A stretch of 34,777 bases of DNA from an uncultured Dialister sp. (GCA_900545785.1 URAA01000003.1:1-34777), one strand, 5' to 3'; counted from the stretch's first letter, positions 14,968-23,571 are shown. The notes: generated by a model not told the origin, from the sequence alone. Program-made: numbers and translations.

Positions 14968-16581
14968 ATGACAAAGTATATTTTCGTAACCGGCGGTGTC
15001 GTATCATCTCTCGGAAAAGGCATCACTGCCGCATCTCTGGGCCGCCTTTTGAAAAACAGGGGCTACAAGGTCACCATTCAGAAATTCGATCCTTATATCA
15101 ATATCGATCCCGGCACGATGAGCCCTTATCAGCATGGCGAAGTATTTGTCACCGACGACGGGGCGGAAACGGATCTGGATCTGGGCCATTATGAAAGATT
15201 CATCGACGAAAACCTTTCCAAAGCATCCAGTGTCACCACGGGAAAGATTTACCAGTCCGTCATCAACAAGGAAAGAAAAGGGGAATATCTGGGCTCCACC
15301 ATCCAAGTCATTCCTCATATCACCAACGAAATCAAGGACAGAATTCTGCGGGTCGGCAAAAATGACAATGCAGACATCGTCATCACCGAAATCGGCGGCA
15401 CCGTCGGGGATATCGAATCGCTCCCCTTCTTGGAAGCCATCCGTCAGGTGAGAAAAGACGTGCCTCACAGATCGGACGTCCTCTACATCCATGTCACCCT
15501 CGTCCCCTACATTGCCGCTGCAGGAGAACTGAAAACAAAACCGACCCAGCACAGCGTCAAAGAACTGCGCTCCATCGGTATCCAGCCGGACATCATCGTC
15601 TGCCGCACCGTGGAAGAACTGTCGTATGACATGAAAAGAAAAATTGCCCTCTTCTGCGACGTTGAACCGGAAGCGGTCATCAACAATCTGACGGCGGATA
15701 CGATTTACGAAGTGCCCCTCCTCATGGAAAAAGAAGGACTCGACCATATGGCGCTGAAAAAACTGGATCTGGAAGACCGTCCGGTGGATCTGAAAGACTG
15801 GAAAGACATGGTGGACCGTATGACCCACACGGAAAAAGAAGTGGAAATCGGCCTCATCGGAAAATATACGAAACTTCACGACGCTTATCTCTCCGTCGTG
15901 GAAGCCCTCTACCATGCGGGATTCGAACTGGGAACGAAAGTGAATATCCGCTGGATCAATGCGGAAGAACTGGAAGAGAAAAAAGTAAATATGAAAGAAC
16001 TTTTCCACGGACTTTCGGGCATCGTCATTCCCGGCGGATTCGGCTACCGCGGCGTCGAAGGAAAAATCGACACCATCCGTTATGCAAGAGAGCATAAGAT
16101 CCCCTTCCTCGGCCTCTGCCTCGGCATGCAGGCGGCAGTCATCGAATTTGCAAGAAATGTCTGCGGCATCAAAGAAGCAAACTCCTCCGAATTTGTCCCC
16201 GAAGGGAAATATTCCGTCATCGACATCATGGCGGATCAGGAAGACGTCACGGAAAAAGGCGGCACCATGCGCCTCGGCATTTACCCGTGCAAACTGAAAA
16301 AAGGAACGAAAGCAAGAGAACTTTACGGCGACAAAGAAATCGTTTACGAACGGCATCGCCACAGATACGAAGTGTCCAACGAATTCCGTCCCGAATTGGA
16401 AAAAGCGGGCCTCGTCATCGCAGGAACCAGTCCCGACGGACGCCTCGTGGAAACCATCGAGCTGAAAGATCATCCCTATTTCGAAGCGACCCAGGCCCAT
16501 CCGGAATTCAAGAGCCGTCCCAACAGACCGCATCCCCTGTTTCACGGATTTGTGGAAGCGGCGCTGAAATATAAGAAATAA
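14968..16581 (+). CDS. pyrG: CTP synthase
   Basis: 537 aa, the standard length. It makes CTP from UTP, ATP and glutamine in the cytoplasm. The N-terminal amidoligase half has FVTGGVVSSLGKGITAASLG and FDPYINIDPGTMSPYQHGEV. The C-terminal class I glutaminase half has the nucleophile Cys in FLGLCLGMQAA and the His-Glu pair in QAHPEFKSRPNRPHPLF. AAAGGAGG is 5 bases before the chosen ATG; the frame is open upstream within argS but that part is out of frame with argS. Part of the DUF1934-argS-pyrG transcript ending in the terminator that follows. Confidence 0.97.
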   Translation: MTKYIFVTGGVVSSLGKGITAASLGRLLKNRGYKVTIQKFDPYINIDPGTMSPYQHGEVFVTDDGAETDLDLGHYERFIDENLSKASSVTTGKIYQSVINKERKGEYLGSTIQVIPHITNEIKDRILRVGKNDNADIVITEIGGTVGDIESLPFLEAIRQVRKDVPHRSDVLYIHVTLVPYIAAAGELKTKPTQHSVKELRSIGIQPDIIVCRTVEELSYDMKRKIALFCDVEPEAVINNLTADTIYEVPLLMEKEGLDHMALKKLDLEDRPVDLKDWKDMVDRMTHTEKEVEIGLIGKYTKLHDAYLSVVEALYHAGFELGTKVNIRWINAEELEEKKVNMKELFHGLSGIVIPGGFGYRGVEGKIDTIRYAREHKIPFLGLCLGMQAAVIEFARNVCGIKEANSSEFVPEGKYSVIDIMADQEDVTEKGGTMRLGIYPCKLKKGTKARELYGDKEIVYERHRHRYEVSNEFRPELEKAGLVIAGTSPDGRLVETIELKDHPYFEATQAHPEFKSRPNRPHPLFHGFVEAALKYKK

Positions 16582-16596
16582 GAAAAGAAACCGAAA

Positions 16597-16628
16597 AATC
16601 CGCTTTTTTGAAGAAGGCGGATTTTTTT
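16597..16628 (+). terminator. Terminator after pyrG
   Basis: AATCCGC (16597-16603) pairs with GCGGATT (16617-16623), followed by a T-tract. Confidence 0.8.
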
Positions 16629-16732
16629 CTGCTCAAAACAATGGAGATGAAAAATATCTTTTTATAAAAAATCCTTTTGGAAAACAAAACTGATATAATA
16701 GGAAAGACTTGAAGAAAAAGAAAGGAGACATC

Positions 16733-18808
16733 ATGGAAGCGGCGAAAATTTTGAAAAAATATTTCGGCTACGACGAATTCCGTCCCCTTCAGGAAGAAGT
16801 GATCGAAACGATCCTTTCCGGCAAAGACGTTCTTTCCGTCATGCCTACGGGAGCAGGAAAATCTCTCTGCTTTCAGATCCCCGCTCTTCTTTTTCCTCAC
16901 GGAACGATCATCATTTCTCCCTTGATTTCCCTCATGAAAGATCAGGTGGAAAGCCTTCGGGAATCAGGCGTGCCTGCGTCATACGTCAATTCCACCGTGC
17001 CCTATGAAGAATCCATCGAAAGGCTCCGTGATTTATACAGGGGCAAATTGAAAATTCTCTACATGGCGCCGGAAAAACTGGAACCTGCCTATTTCACGGA
17101 ATGCCTCGTCAGAGTGCCTCTTTCCATGGTGGTCATCGACGAAGCGCACTGTGTTTCCCAATGGGGCCACGATTTCCGCCCGGGCTATCTGAAAATAAAA
17201 ACATTCATCGACACTCTTCCGGAAAAACCCGTCGTGACCGCTTTCACGGCGACGGCCACCACCCTTGTGGAAGAAGATATGAAACGGTGCCTCGGCCTTG
17301 AAAAAGCAGTCATATTCAGAACGGGCCTGGATCGGAAAAATCTCTCCTTCCGTGTCCTTTCAGGGACGGATCGGGAAGATTTCATTCTCCGGTACGTGAA
17401 AAATCATAAAAAAGAAAGCGGCATCATTTATTGTGCCACCAGAAAAGCAGCGGATGAAATTTATGAACTCCTTTTGAAAAACAAAATTTCCGCAGGACGG
17501 TATCATGCAGGGATGGACGAAGAAGAACGGCGGCGCATGCAGGAAGATTTTTCCTTTGACCGCATCTCCGTCATAGCGGCGACGAACGCTTTCGGCATGG
17601 GCATCGACAAGAGCAATGTCCGCTACGTCATCCATTACCAGATGCCGAAAAGCATGGAAGCTTACTATCAGGAAGCAGGCAGGGCGGGCCGTGACGGTGC
17701 GGCGGCGGAATGCATTCTTTTGTACAGCGGAAAAGACGGACGGATACAGGAATACCTCATCGAAAAAGGAAACGCCGAGGAAGAACAAAAAAGACGGGAC
17801 TATGAACGGCTGGAAGGAATGATCGGCTACTGCAACACCACGGAATGTTTGCGGAATTATATCCTCCGTTATTTCGGGGAAAAAAGCGATATCCCCTGCG
17901 GCCGCTGCGGAAATTGCAAAAATGAAGCGGCAAAGACGGATATCACCGATGTGGCAACGCTCATTCTGAAAACCGTCGGCGCGCTGAAAGGACGATACGG
18001 AAGCGCCGTCGTTGCCGATATTCTCAAAGGAAGCCGGTCAAAAAATATCCTTTCCCGAGGACTGGAAAAAACGGCGTCTTACGGAAAACTGTCTCATGAA
18101 AATATAAAACATATCAGAAACAGGATAGAAACTTTCATTGCCGACGGATACCTGAAACGGGAGGGAGAATTTAAAATCATTTCCCTCACGGAAAAAGGGA
18201 AAGCCGTTCTTGCGGAAGGAAAAAATGTGTACGGCCTCGCACTGGGCGGAGAAGAAATGACCGCCAAAGCGGCAGCGGAAAAAGAAAGAAGACTTTCTCC
18301 CGAAAGTTCCGATCTTTTCGACAGGCTGCGGGAACTCAGAAGCGCCATTGCCAAAGAAGAGCACGTGCCGCCTTTTGTTGTATTTTCCGACGCCACCTTG
18401 GAAGACATGGTGCGCCTCCGTCCCGTGACGGAATCCGCCATGGCGGAAGTGCGGGGAATCGGTGCGTTCAAATTGAAAAAATACGGCAGACGTTTTATGG
18501 AAGCGATCCGAGGGAAAGACAAAGAGGCGGAAAAGAAAAAAGCCGATCCGCCGTGGAAAGAAGAAACCATCTTTACCGCCCTCTCCCGTCTGCGCCTTGC
18601 GATTTCCAAAAAAGAAAAGAAAGCGCCTTTCCAAATTTTCTCTGACGCCGTTTTAAGAGGAATGATAGAAAAAGAAGTGAAAACGAAAGACGATCTACTT
18701 GCCGTCAAAGGAATCGGACCGAAAAAAGCGGAACAGTACGGAACGGCATTCCTGAAAGAACTCCGCCGGTCGGAAGAAAAAATAAAAGAATATATTCCCG
18801 AGGAATGA
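16733..18808 (+). CDS. recQ: ATP-dependent DNA helicase RecQ with two HRDC domains
   Basis: 691 aa. A superfamily 2 helicase unwinding DNA 3'-5' in recombination and fork repair. It has Walker A MPTGAGKS (38-45), DEAH (136-139), motif VI QEAGRAGRDG (~313-322), the zinc cluster Cys372, Cys389, Cys392, Cys395, a winged helix (~405-500), then two HRDC domains (~525-594 and ~608-678) each ending in a V+GIG helix-hairpin motif. E. coli RecQ has one HRDC; two or three occur in some lineages. AAAGGAG lies 5 bases before the ATG at 16733, which is preferred over a TTG at 16709. A TATAAT at 16694-16699 may be its -10. Confidence 0.96.
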   Translation: MEAAKILKKYFGYDEFRPLQEEVIETILSGKDVLSVMPTGAGKSLCFQIPALLFPHGTIIISPLISLMKDQVESLRESGVPASYVNSTVPYEESIERLRDLYRGKLKILYMAPEKLEPAYFTECLVRVPLSMVVIDEAHCVSQWGHDFRPGYLKIKTFIDTLPEKPVVTAFTATATTLVEEDMKRCLGLEKAVIFRTGLDRKNLSFRVLSGTDREDFILRYVKNHKKESGIIYCATRKAADEIYELLLKNKISAGRYHAGMDEEERRRMQEDFSFDRISVIAATNAFGMGIDKSNVRYVIHYQMPKSMEAYYQEAGRAGRDGAAAECILLYSGKDGRIQEYLIEKGNAEEEQKRRDYERLEGMIGYCNTTECLRNYILRYFGEKSDIPCGRCGNCKNEAAKTDITDVATLILKTVGALKGRYGSAVVADILKGSRSKNILSRGLEKTASYGKLSHENIKHIRNRIETFIADGYLKREGEFKIISLTEKGKAVLAEGKNVYGLALGGEEMTAKAAAEKERRLSPESSDLFDRLRELRSAIAKEEHVPPFVVFSDATLEDMVRLRPVTESAMAEVRGIGAFKLKKYGRRFMEAIRGKDKEAEKKKADPPWKEETIFTALSRLRLAISKKEKKAPFQIFSDAVLRGMIEKEVKTKDDLLAVKGIGPKKAEQYGTAFLKELRRSEEKIKEYIPEE

Positions 18809-18879
18809 AAAATTTCCTGAAAAATAATCGGGAAATTATTTGCAACAAAATGATAGAAATACAGAAAAAACAGTCCATG

Positions 18880-18917
18880 AAAAAAGATCCGCCCCGACGA
18901 GAGCCGATCTTTTTTTA
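18880..18917. terminator. Bidirectional terminator between recQ and the tetR-type gene
   Basis: AAAAAAGATC (18880-18889) pairs with GATCTTTTTT (18906-18915) around a GC-rich loop; A- and T-tracts serve both strands. Confidence 0.75.
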
Positions 18918-18990
18918 CTTGTTATTTCATTATTTATCAGTCTGTCATTCCTGTTTTTTTGGAAGAAGGAATCCGTATTTTTACGGGATA

Positions 18991-19614
18991 TCAGCTTTTC
19001 GGCGAAACGGATGATGCCGCATATTTCTTCAAAACACTTTCGATATCTTCTTTGACGAGAGGGCCCGCTTCCTTGGAAAGACTGAATTTGGCATCCAAAA
19101 TGCACCATGTGGCAAGAGCGCCCGTGAAATGAGAGAGGAAAAGCTTTGTCAGAAGATCCACCGGCGTATCTTTTATGAGATACCCTTCATCGATTCCCTG
19201 CTGCAGAATGGCATAAATCCGGCGGTATCCGTCTTCAAAACGGGCGGTGCTGTTTTCGATCATCTTCGGATCCGACACGGAACGGAGCCACTGGCGGAGA
19301 AGATTGACACCCATCCATTCCGCTTCATGAAGAAGTTCCATGAAATAATGGGACAGTTTCTTTTCCGGCGACCCTTCCATCTCCATCGTAGCGGTAAAAA
19401 GCTCGAGCAATTTACTGAAAGTCAGCTCCTGCACCACATTTTCCTTCGCTTCAAAATAATGGTAGAAAGTGCCCTTTGCCACCCCTGCTTTTCTGGTGAT
19501 ATCTTCAACGGAAACCTTTTCAAACCCTCTTTCGCTGATGAGTTCTTTTGCAGCGTTCAGCAATCTTCCTTTCGTCCGCTCCGCTTTTTTTGTAAATGCC
19601 ATGGTAAATGCCAT
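18991..19614 (-). CDS. TetR/AcrR-family transcriptional regulator
   Basis: 207 aa. The N-terminal domain carries the TetR helix-turn-helix (residues ~34-56, VSVEDITRKAGVAKGTFYHY); the rest is an alpha-helical ligand domain with a hydrophobic last third (LLTKLFLSHFTGALATWCIL). The start at 19614 is chosen because GAGGAG is 7 bases upstream; a second in-frame ATG lies 12 bases later within a perfect 12-bp duplication. A palindrome overlapping its own -35 indicates autoregulation. It is divergent from the CNNM gene. A role in controlling the distant exporter at 30402 is possible because the E. coli YbhGFSR system is controlled by a TetR protein, but nothing here shows it. Confidence 0.9.
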   Translation of the reverse strand: MAFTMAFTKKAERTKGRLLNAAKELISERGFEKVSVEDITRKAGVAKGTFYHYFEAKENVVQELTFSKLLELFTATMEMEGSPEKKLSHYFMELLHEAEWMGVNLLRQWLRSVSDPKMIENSTARFEDGYRRIYAILQQGIDEGYLIKDTPVDLLTKLFLSHFTGALATWCILDAKFSLSKEAGPLVKEDIESVLKKYAASSVSPKS

Positions 19615-19615
19615 G
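19592..19615. repeat. Perfect 12-bp tandem repeat covering the tetR-type start codon
   Basis: GTAAATGCCATG occurs twice in a row; the product therefore begins MAFTMAFT with two possible start codons. Confidence 0.9.
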
Positions 19616-19646
19616 CCCCGACTCCTCTCCGATATTTGACGTCCTA

Positions 19647-19690
19647 AGTATATATGATGGGGAGAAGTAAAGCAATGACCAAAAGTCATT
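19647..19690 (-). promoter_or_regulatory. Promoter and TetR-type operator of the regulator gene
   Basis: On the minus strand TTGCTT (19675-19670), 17-bp spacer, TATACT (19652-19647). The inverted repeat AATGAC-CAAAA-GTCATT (19674-19690) abuts and overlaps the -35. TGAC-N5-GTCA is a common form of TetR-family operator, so the protein probably represses itself. Confidence 0.7.
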
Positions 19691-19818
19691 ATTAAAATCA
19701 CTCATCAAAAAAGGGGGGACGAGGCGATGACGGAAATATCTATATATTTTTTAAATTTTTGGTATAATCAGAATATAAAAGAAAAGTTATTTTTAATCAT
19801 CCGTATCGGAGGGAATGC

Positions 19819-21159
19819 ATGGACGACGACCATATATGGTTTGAACTGATCATTATTATTTTACTTGTACTGGCAAACGGTGCCTGTTCGCTTACGGAAA
19901 TCGCCATCGTGGGCGCGCGGAAAACAAAACTTTCGGAAATGGCGGAAGAAGGAAAAAGAGGCGCTCTTCAAGCGCTGGAACTGTCGGAAAGAAAAGAAGA
20001 ACTTTTTGCGACCATCCAAGTGGGCATCACCACCATCGGCATCGTGACGGGTATGTTTTCCGGTGCTTCTCTTGCAGGACCTCTGGCAGACGTCCTCAGG
20101 GATATTCCTTCCGTGGGAGCTTATCTGGCACCGCTCAGCATGTTCATCGTCATGGCGCTTGTCACCTATTTCACCTTGATTATCGGAGAACTTGCGCCGA
20201 AATGGATCGCCGTCGCCCATCCGGAAGAAACGGCATGCCTTGTGGCAAGACCGATGATTATTTTTGCCGCCCTCTGCAAACCCCTCGTCCTTTTAAGCAC
20301 TTGGTCCACCAAAGTGGTGGTGACCATGATGGGCATCCGCATGGGAGAAGGCGAACCCGTGTCGGAAGAAGAAATACGAGTCCTCCTCCGCCAAGGCGCT
20401 CTCTCGGGAACCATCGACAAAGAAGAACCGGATCTGATCAACAATGTATTTGAACTGAACGATCTCACCGCGGCAGACAGCATGACCCCCCGGACACAGC
20501 TCGTATGGATCGATCTGGAAGACAAAGAAGAAAATATCTGGAAAGACATCAAAGAATCCGCCCATTTCCGCCTTCCCGTAGGAAGCGACTCACTGGACGA
20601 TTTCAAAGGGATCGCCGACATGAGCGAAGTCCTCATGGACCAGCACAACAATCCGGGAAAATCCATCAAAGCATCCGTGGTGGACACCCTTTACAAACCC
20701 CTTCTCATACCGGAAACACTGATACTCACCAAAGTGCTTGCCCTCTTCAAAACACAAGGCGTCCACGAAGCAGTCATCATCGACGAATACGGAACACTCT
20801 CGGGCCTCATCACCCTTCACGACGTACTGGAAGAAATCGTGGGAAATATGCCCGGCGACGAAGAAGACATATTAGAAGAACAAAATAAATTCATCCGCCG
20901 GACAGAAAATTCATGGCTCGTAGAAGGCCTCTGCACCATTGACGAATTCAGAGAATATTTCCGACTGGAAGAAGAACTCCCCGGCGAAGCGGAAGACGAC
21001 TACAAAACACTCGCAGGATTCATCACCTACCTTTTCGGATATATCCCGAAAGAAACGGAAAAAATCAAATACGGCGATTTTACATTTGAAGTCATAGACT
21101 GTGACAATCGGAGGATAGACAAAGTGCTGGTGACACGGGATCCCTCCGGAAAGGAATAA
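19819..21159 (+). CDS. CNNM/CorC-type membrane protein (DUF21, CBS pair, CorC_HlyC)
   Basis: 446 aa. The N-terminal DUF21 domain has hydrophobic segments near residues 7-27, 60-85, 100-125 and 145-165, with ANGACSLTEIAIVGARKTKL and TYFTLIIGELAPKWIA as signatures. A CBS pair follows (~200-330, DSMTPRTQLVWI and EAVIIDEYGTLSGLITLHD), then a CorC_HlyC domain (~355-440). Members are linked to magnesium/cobalt or sodium transport and are often mislabelled haemolysins. GGAGGG precedes the ATG and a TATAAT at 19763-19768 may be the -10. The next gene starts two bases after its stop. Confidence 0.93.
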   Translation: MDDDHIWFELIIIILLVLANGACSLTEIAIVGARKTKLSEMAEEGKRGALQALELSERKEELFATIQVGITTIGIVTGMFSGASLAGPLADVLRDIPSVGAYLAPLSMFIVMALVTYFTLIIGELAPKWIAVAHPEETACLVARPMIIFAALCKPLVLLSTWSTKVVVTMMGIRMGEGEPVSEEEIRVLLRQGALSGTIDKEEPDLINNVFELNDLTAADSMTPRTQLVWIDLEDKEENIWKDIKESAHFRLPVGSDSLDDFKGIADMSEVLMDQHNNPGKSIKASVVDTLYKPLLIPETLILTKVLALFKTQGVHEAVIIDEYGTLSGLITLHDVLEEIVGNMPGDEEDILEEQNKFIRRTENSWLVEGLCTIDEFREYFRLEEELPGEAEDDYKTLAGFITYLFGYIPKETEKIKYGDFTFEVIDCDNRRIDKVLVTRDPSGKE

Positions 21160-21160
21160 C

Positions 21161-21613
21161 ATGGACAGAAAAGAAATATCATTAACGGAAACCCTTCGGG
21201 CGATACGGGAAGAACTGAAAGAAAATAAAGCATTCCTCCAAATGTCGATGACCGAATCCGATCCGGAAGCGCGCCTCATGGAAGAAAAAAGAATAGAAAA
21301 CGTACTCACCTTGGCAAACGTCATGGAAGAAATTCTGGACAACATCATAGAAAACGAATTTGCCGAAAAAGAAACGCCCCCTCGAACCGTAGAAGAAGAA
21401 ATCAAAAACTTTGAAGACAATTTAGAAAAAAGAAAAGCAGAAACAGAAGAAGAATGTTACGCCGCAGAAGAAGAATTCGCAACCGGCAGAACAGGAAAAG
21501 AAGAACCGATCGACCTCAGGGACGAAGAATACGAAGAAGAGCAGGAAGAGAAAAAGAAGAAAAAAAAAGAGAAGAAAAGCAAAAAAGATAAAAAGAAAAA
21601 GTCCGAAAAATAA
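21161..21613 (+). CDS. Charged coiled-coil protein with Lys-rich tail, unknown
   Basis: 150 aa, no recognisable family. Residues ~1-75 look helical (LTETLRAIREELKENKAFLQ, then NVMEEILDNIIENEFAE); ~76-110 are Glu/Lys-rich coiled coil; the last ~25 residues are nearly all lysine with some Glu, Ser and Asp. There is no signal peptide or membrane segment, so it is probably cytoplasmic. It starts two bases after the CNNM stop with AAAGGAA as ribosome site, so it is translated from the same mRNA and could be a partner, for example binding acidic surfaces or nucleic acid; this is a guess. Confidence 0.7.
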   Translation: MDRKEISLTETLRAIREELKENKAFLQMSMTESDPEARLMEEKRIENVLTLANVMEEILDNIIENEFAEKETPPRTVEEEIKNFEDNLEKRKAETEEECYAAEEEFATGRTGKEEPIDLRDEEYEEEQEEKKKKKKEKKSKKDKKKKSEK

Positions 21614-21690
21614 AAAATATAAAAGGTAAAGAAAAAAGAAATAAAGAAAGTAAAGGAAATAGAAAAATAAAGAAACAAAAAGTATAGAAC

Positions 21691-21728
21691 AAAAAAAGAG
21701 CCGCCCGAAAAAGGCGGCTTTTGGTTTG
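21691..21728. repeat. Terminator-type direct repeat, copy 1 (3' side of the GIY-YIG gene)
   Basis: A7-GAGCCGCC-CGAAAAA-GGCGGC-T4-GGTTTG: the stem AGCCGCC/GGCGGCT works as terminator for the CNNM operon (plus) and the GIY-YIG gene (minus, CTTTTTTTG). It is nearly identical to 22709-22745, with one indel and one substitution. Confidence 0.85.
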
Positions 21729-21745
21729 AATGGGACAGATTGCTT

Positions 21746-22639
21746 TTATTCTTGAAGTTCTTTTTCTTCCAGATCTTTAAGTGTGATTCCTTCTTTCGTT
21801 TTCCAGTAGATTCTGCCGTTTATGTTCGTACCGAGGACGAATTTAGCGGCATAAGAGGGGCTGTTGAAAAGGCGATTTTTGGTCAGCTTCCCGTCTTTGA
21901 TTTCTCCGTTGGCTTTACATTTATCCCTCAGTTCTTTTATGCTGTTCCTCAGACTGACCGAATCAACTTCTTTAATCATGCTTCCTTTCAAGACGACGAA
22001 TCCTTCATTGGTCCGCTTGCCTTCCGCATGGATTGAGATCTTTGATTTCGTTGGTTTTACCTCTAAGTAGAATATTTCTTCTTTCGGAGCTACAGGTTCT
22101 GTTTCGGTTTTTTCATCTTCGAGTGATACAAAAACTTTATATCCCAAGACGCCGAGAAACATTTTTGCATATTCTATAAAATATTCCAAGCCGGATTTTT
22201 TTCCTTCCGTCACATGCCCCGGATTCGGATCATTCCCGTTTCTGACTTTGTATCGGTCCGCTTTTATCGCTAAATTGGTAAATCTGTTTTCAAGGTAAGA
22301 TATTTCCGTAGGTCCGAAGGAATTGTTTTGTGTCGTTATCATGACGGCATCGGTAAAATCGGAGCCTCTTTTTACATGTTCCTCTACTCTGAAAAGGACT
22401 CCCTCTCCATTTTTTCTGACTCTTGCCTGACCGATATACACTTCATCTTCTCCGTCATTATTTTTACCGAATAAAAAATAGACGCCGCTTCGTTTCAAAT
22501 CCTGTCTGTCTTTGCATTTCTTAAGCTGTTTTCTCGGAATTTTATAGACAACGCCCGTCCAGTTTTCTAAAGTGCACTTTATCCTGCCCGTAACGTCTCC
22601 GTCTATTAAAAACACTTCAAAGTTTTTTCCCAGTTCCAT
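21746..22639 (-). CDS. GIY-YIG nuclease family protein with C-terminal DUF4357
   Basis: 297 aa. The central part is a GIY-YIG fold: GVY at 52-54, YIG at 68-70, Arg84 in FRVEEH, and Glu117 in SYLENRF, the metal-binding position of the family. The C-terminus (~235-290, NSPSYAAKFVLGTNINGRIY) matches DUF4357. Such proteins are presumed nucleases; many are accessory genes of unknown role, possibly in defence. GGGGAGGG precedes the ATG and a TATAAT lies at 22674-22679 (minus). Coding sequence is more AT-rich than its neighbours and the gene sits between two copies of one terminator repeat, both consistent with acquisition. Confidence 0.85.
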   Translation of the reverse strand: MELGKNFEVFLIDGDVTGRIKCTLENWTGVVYKIPRKQLKKCKDRQDLKRSGVYFLFGKNNDGEDEVYIGQARVRKNGEGVLFRVEEHVKRGSDFTDAVMITTQNNSFGPTEISYLENRFTNLAIKADRYKVRNGNDPNPGHVTEGKKSGLEYFIEYAKMFLGVLGYKVFVSLEDEKTETEPVAPKEEIFYLEVKPTKSKISIHAEGKRTNEGFVVLKGSMIKEVDSVSLRNSIKELRDKCKANGEIKDGKLTKNRLFNSPSYAAKFVLGTNINGRIYWKTKEGITLKDLEEKELQE

Positions 22640-22708
22640 GTTGCCCTCCCCGGTATTTGATTTTCTTGCTTTTATTATATCAGAAACAGACGGTTTATTT
22701 CTTTAAAG

Positions 22709-22745
22709 AAAAAAAGAGCCGCCCGAAAAGGCGGCTTTGGGTTTG
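22709..22745. repeat. Terminator-type direct repeat, copy 2 (5' side of the GIY-YIG gene)
   Basis: A7-GAGCCGCC-CGAAAA-GGCGGC-T3-GGGTTTG. On the minus strand the hairpin AGCCGCC/GGCGGCT is followed by CTTTTTTTC and terminates the zinc operon. Confidence 0.85.
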
Positions 22746-22860
22746 GAAAAATTTCTTATGAAGATGGTTCATGAAATTTATTTTTCAGAATGTTTCCTGT
22801 GAAAATGATTTCTATAAAAGACTTCTTGCGAATTGTCCGTGAAAGGTTTTTATAAGATCT

Positions 22861-23571
22861 TCAGTCGGTGATGGTGCCTATGCCTTCCGTTTCTGATTTT
22901 TCTACTCTGATCGCTTCCAAGTGATAGAAGGGGGCGGTCATGCGGCCATTCAGATGAACCGTTGCTTCTCTCAGGATGCCGTAGACTTTGATCCAGGTGA
23001 TGCCCGGCTTCCATCCCGTGAAGTTTTGATCGGAGGTGAATTCGAAATCTACATATCCTCCCGTGCAGTACGGACAGGTCGGGCCGTTTCTTCCGACGAA
23101 GTAATGACCGTTTATGGAAAGGAAATACCCTTCTATGAGAACCGTTTTGTTTCTGTAGTCCCGGAAATTGATGTACCAGTCGTTGATCTGTGTCATGTAC
23201 AGTTTGTCGCCGACGATGATGTCGATGTGATCATAGTCGAAATTTCTTCTGTCTTCTTCCAAATCGTAAGGGTATTCGAAACGGGGATAATTTTTTTTCT
23301 CGCTCTGCCGATTTTGCGGCGGGATCGCAGGTTCTGCAGGCGCTGCGGAGTCAACGGCGGCAGGTTCGTTATTGATTTCCTTTGTTTCTTTCTCTTCTTT
23401 TCCCTCGTTTTGTGTGTTTTCTTCCGCCTGATTTTTTTCTGGTTCTCCCGCTTCTTTCACGGTTTTTCTTGTGATGACCGGCGGCTGATTGTTGATTTCC
23501 TTTTCATTTCCGCATCCGCAGATCAGAAAGAGGGAGAGAAGGGCGGGGAGGAGAAGGATTTCTTTTTTCAT
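22861..23571 (-). CDS. Lipoprotein with CPYC-containing beta-barrel domain, zinc-operon member
   Basis: 236 aa. Lipobox LICGC (Cys19), then a long Glu/Asn/Pro-rich linker (~20-95), then a folded domain: VLIEGYFLSING, GPTCPYCTGGYVDFEF near residue 170, and WIKVYGILREATVHLNG. The layout (VxVxGY…CPxC…V.V.GIL) parallels the exported protein at 6693-7142 and TIGR03943/DUF3299-type domains. It is the last gene of the znu operon; its ATG overlaps the znuB stop (ATGA). A zinc-binding or zinc-transfer role outside the membrane is inferred from context and the two cysteines. Confidence 0.75.
   Translation of the reverse strand: MKKEILLLPALLSLFLICGCGNEKEINNQPPVITRKTVKEAGEPEKNQAEENTQNEGKEEKETKEINNEPAAVDSAAPAEPAIPPQNRQSEKKNYPRFEYPYDLEEDRRNFDYDHIDIIVGDKLYMTQINDWYINFRDYRNKTVLIEGYFLSINGHYFVGRNGPTCPYCTGGYVDFEFTSDQNFTGWKPGITWIKVYGILREATVHLNGRMTAPFYHLEAIRVEKSETEGIGTITD

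Noticed and set aside
15004..16545. 513-codon minus-strand ORF opposite pyrG
   Set aside because: Phe/Asp-rich shadow of a strongly conserved CTP synthase gene, with no ribosome site or family signature.
21614..21690. Long A/G-rich run after the lysine-rich protein, as possible continuation of its tail
   Set aside because: The frame ends at TAA (21611-21613) and further stops follow in every frame; likely only untranslated sequence before the terminator.
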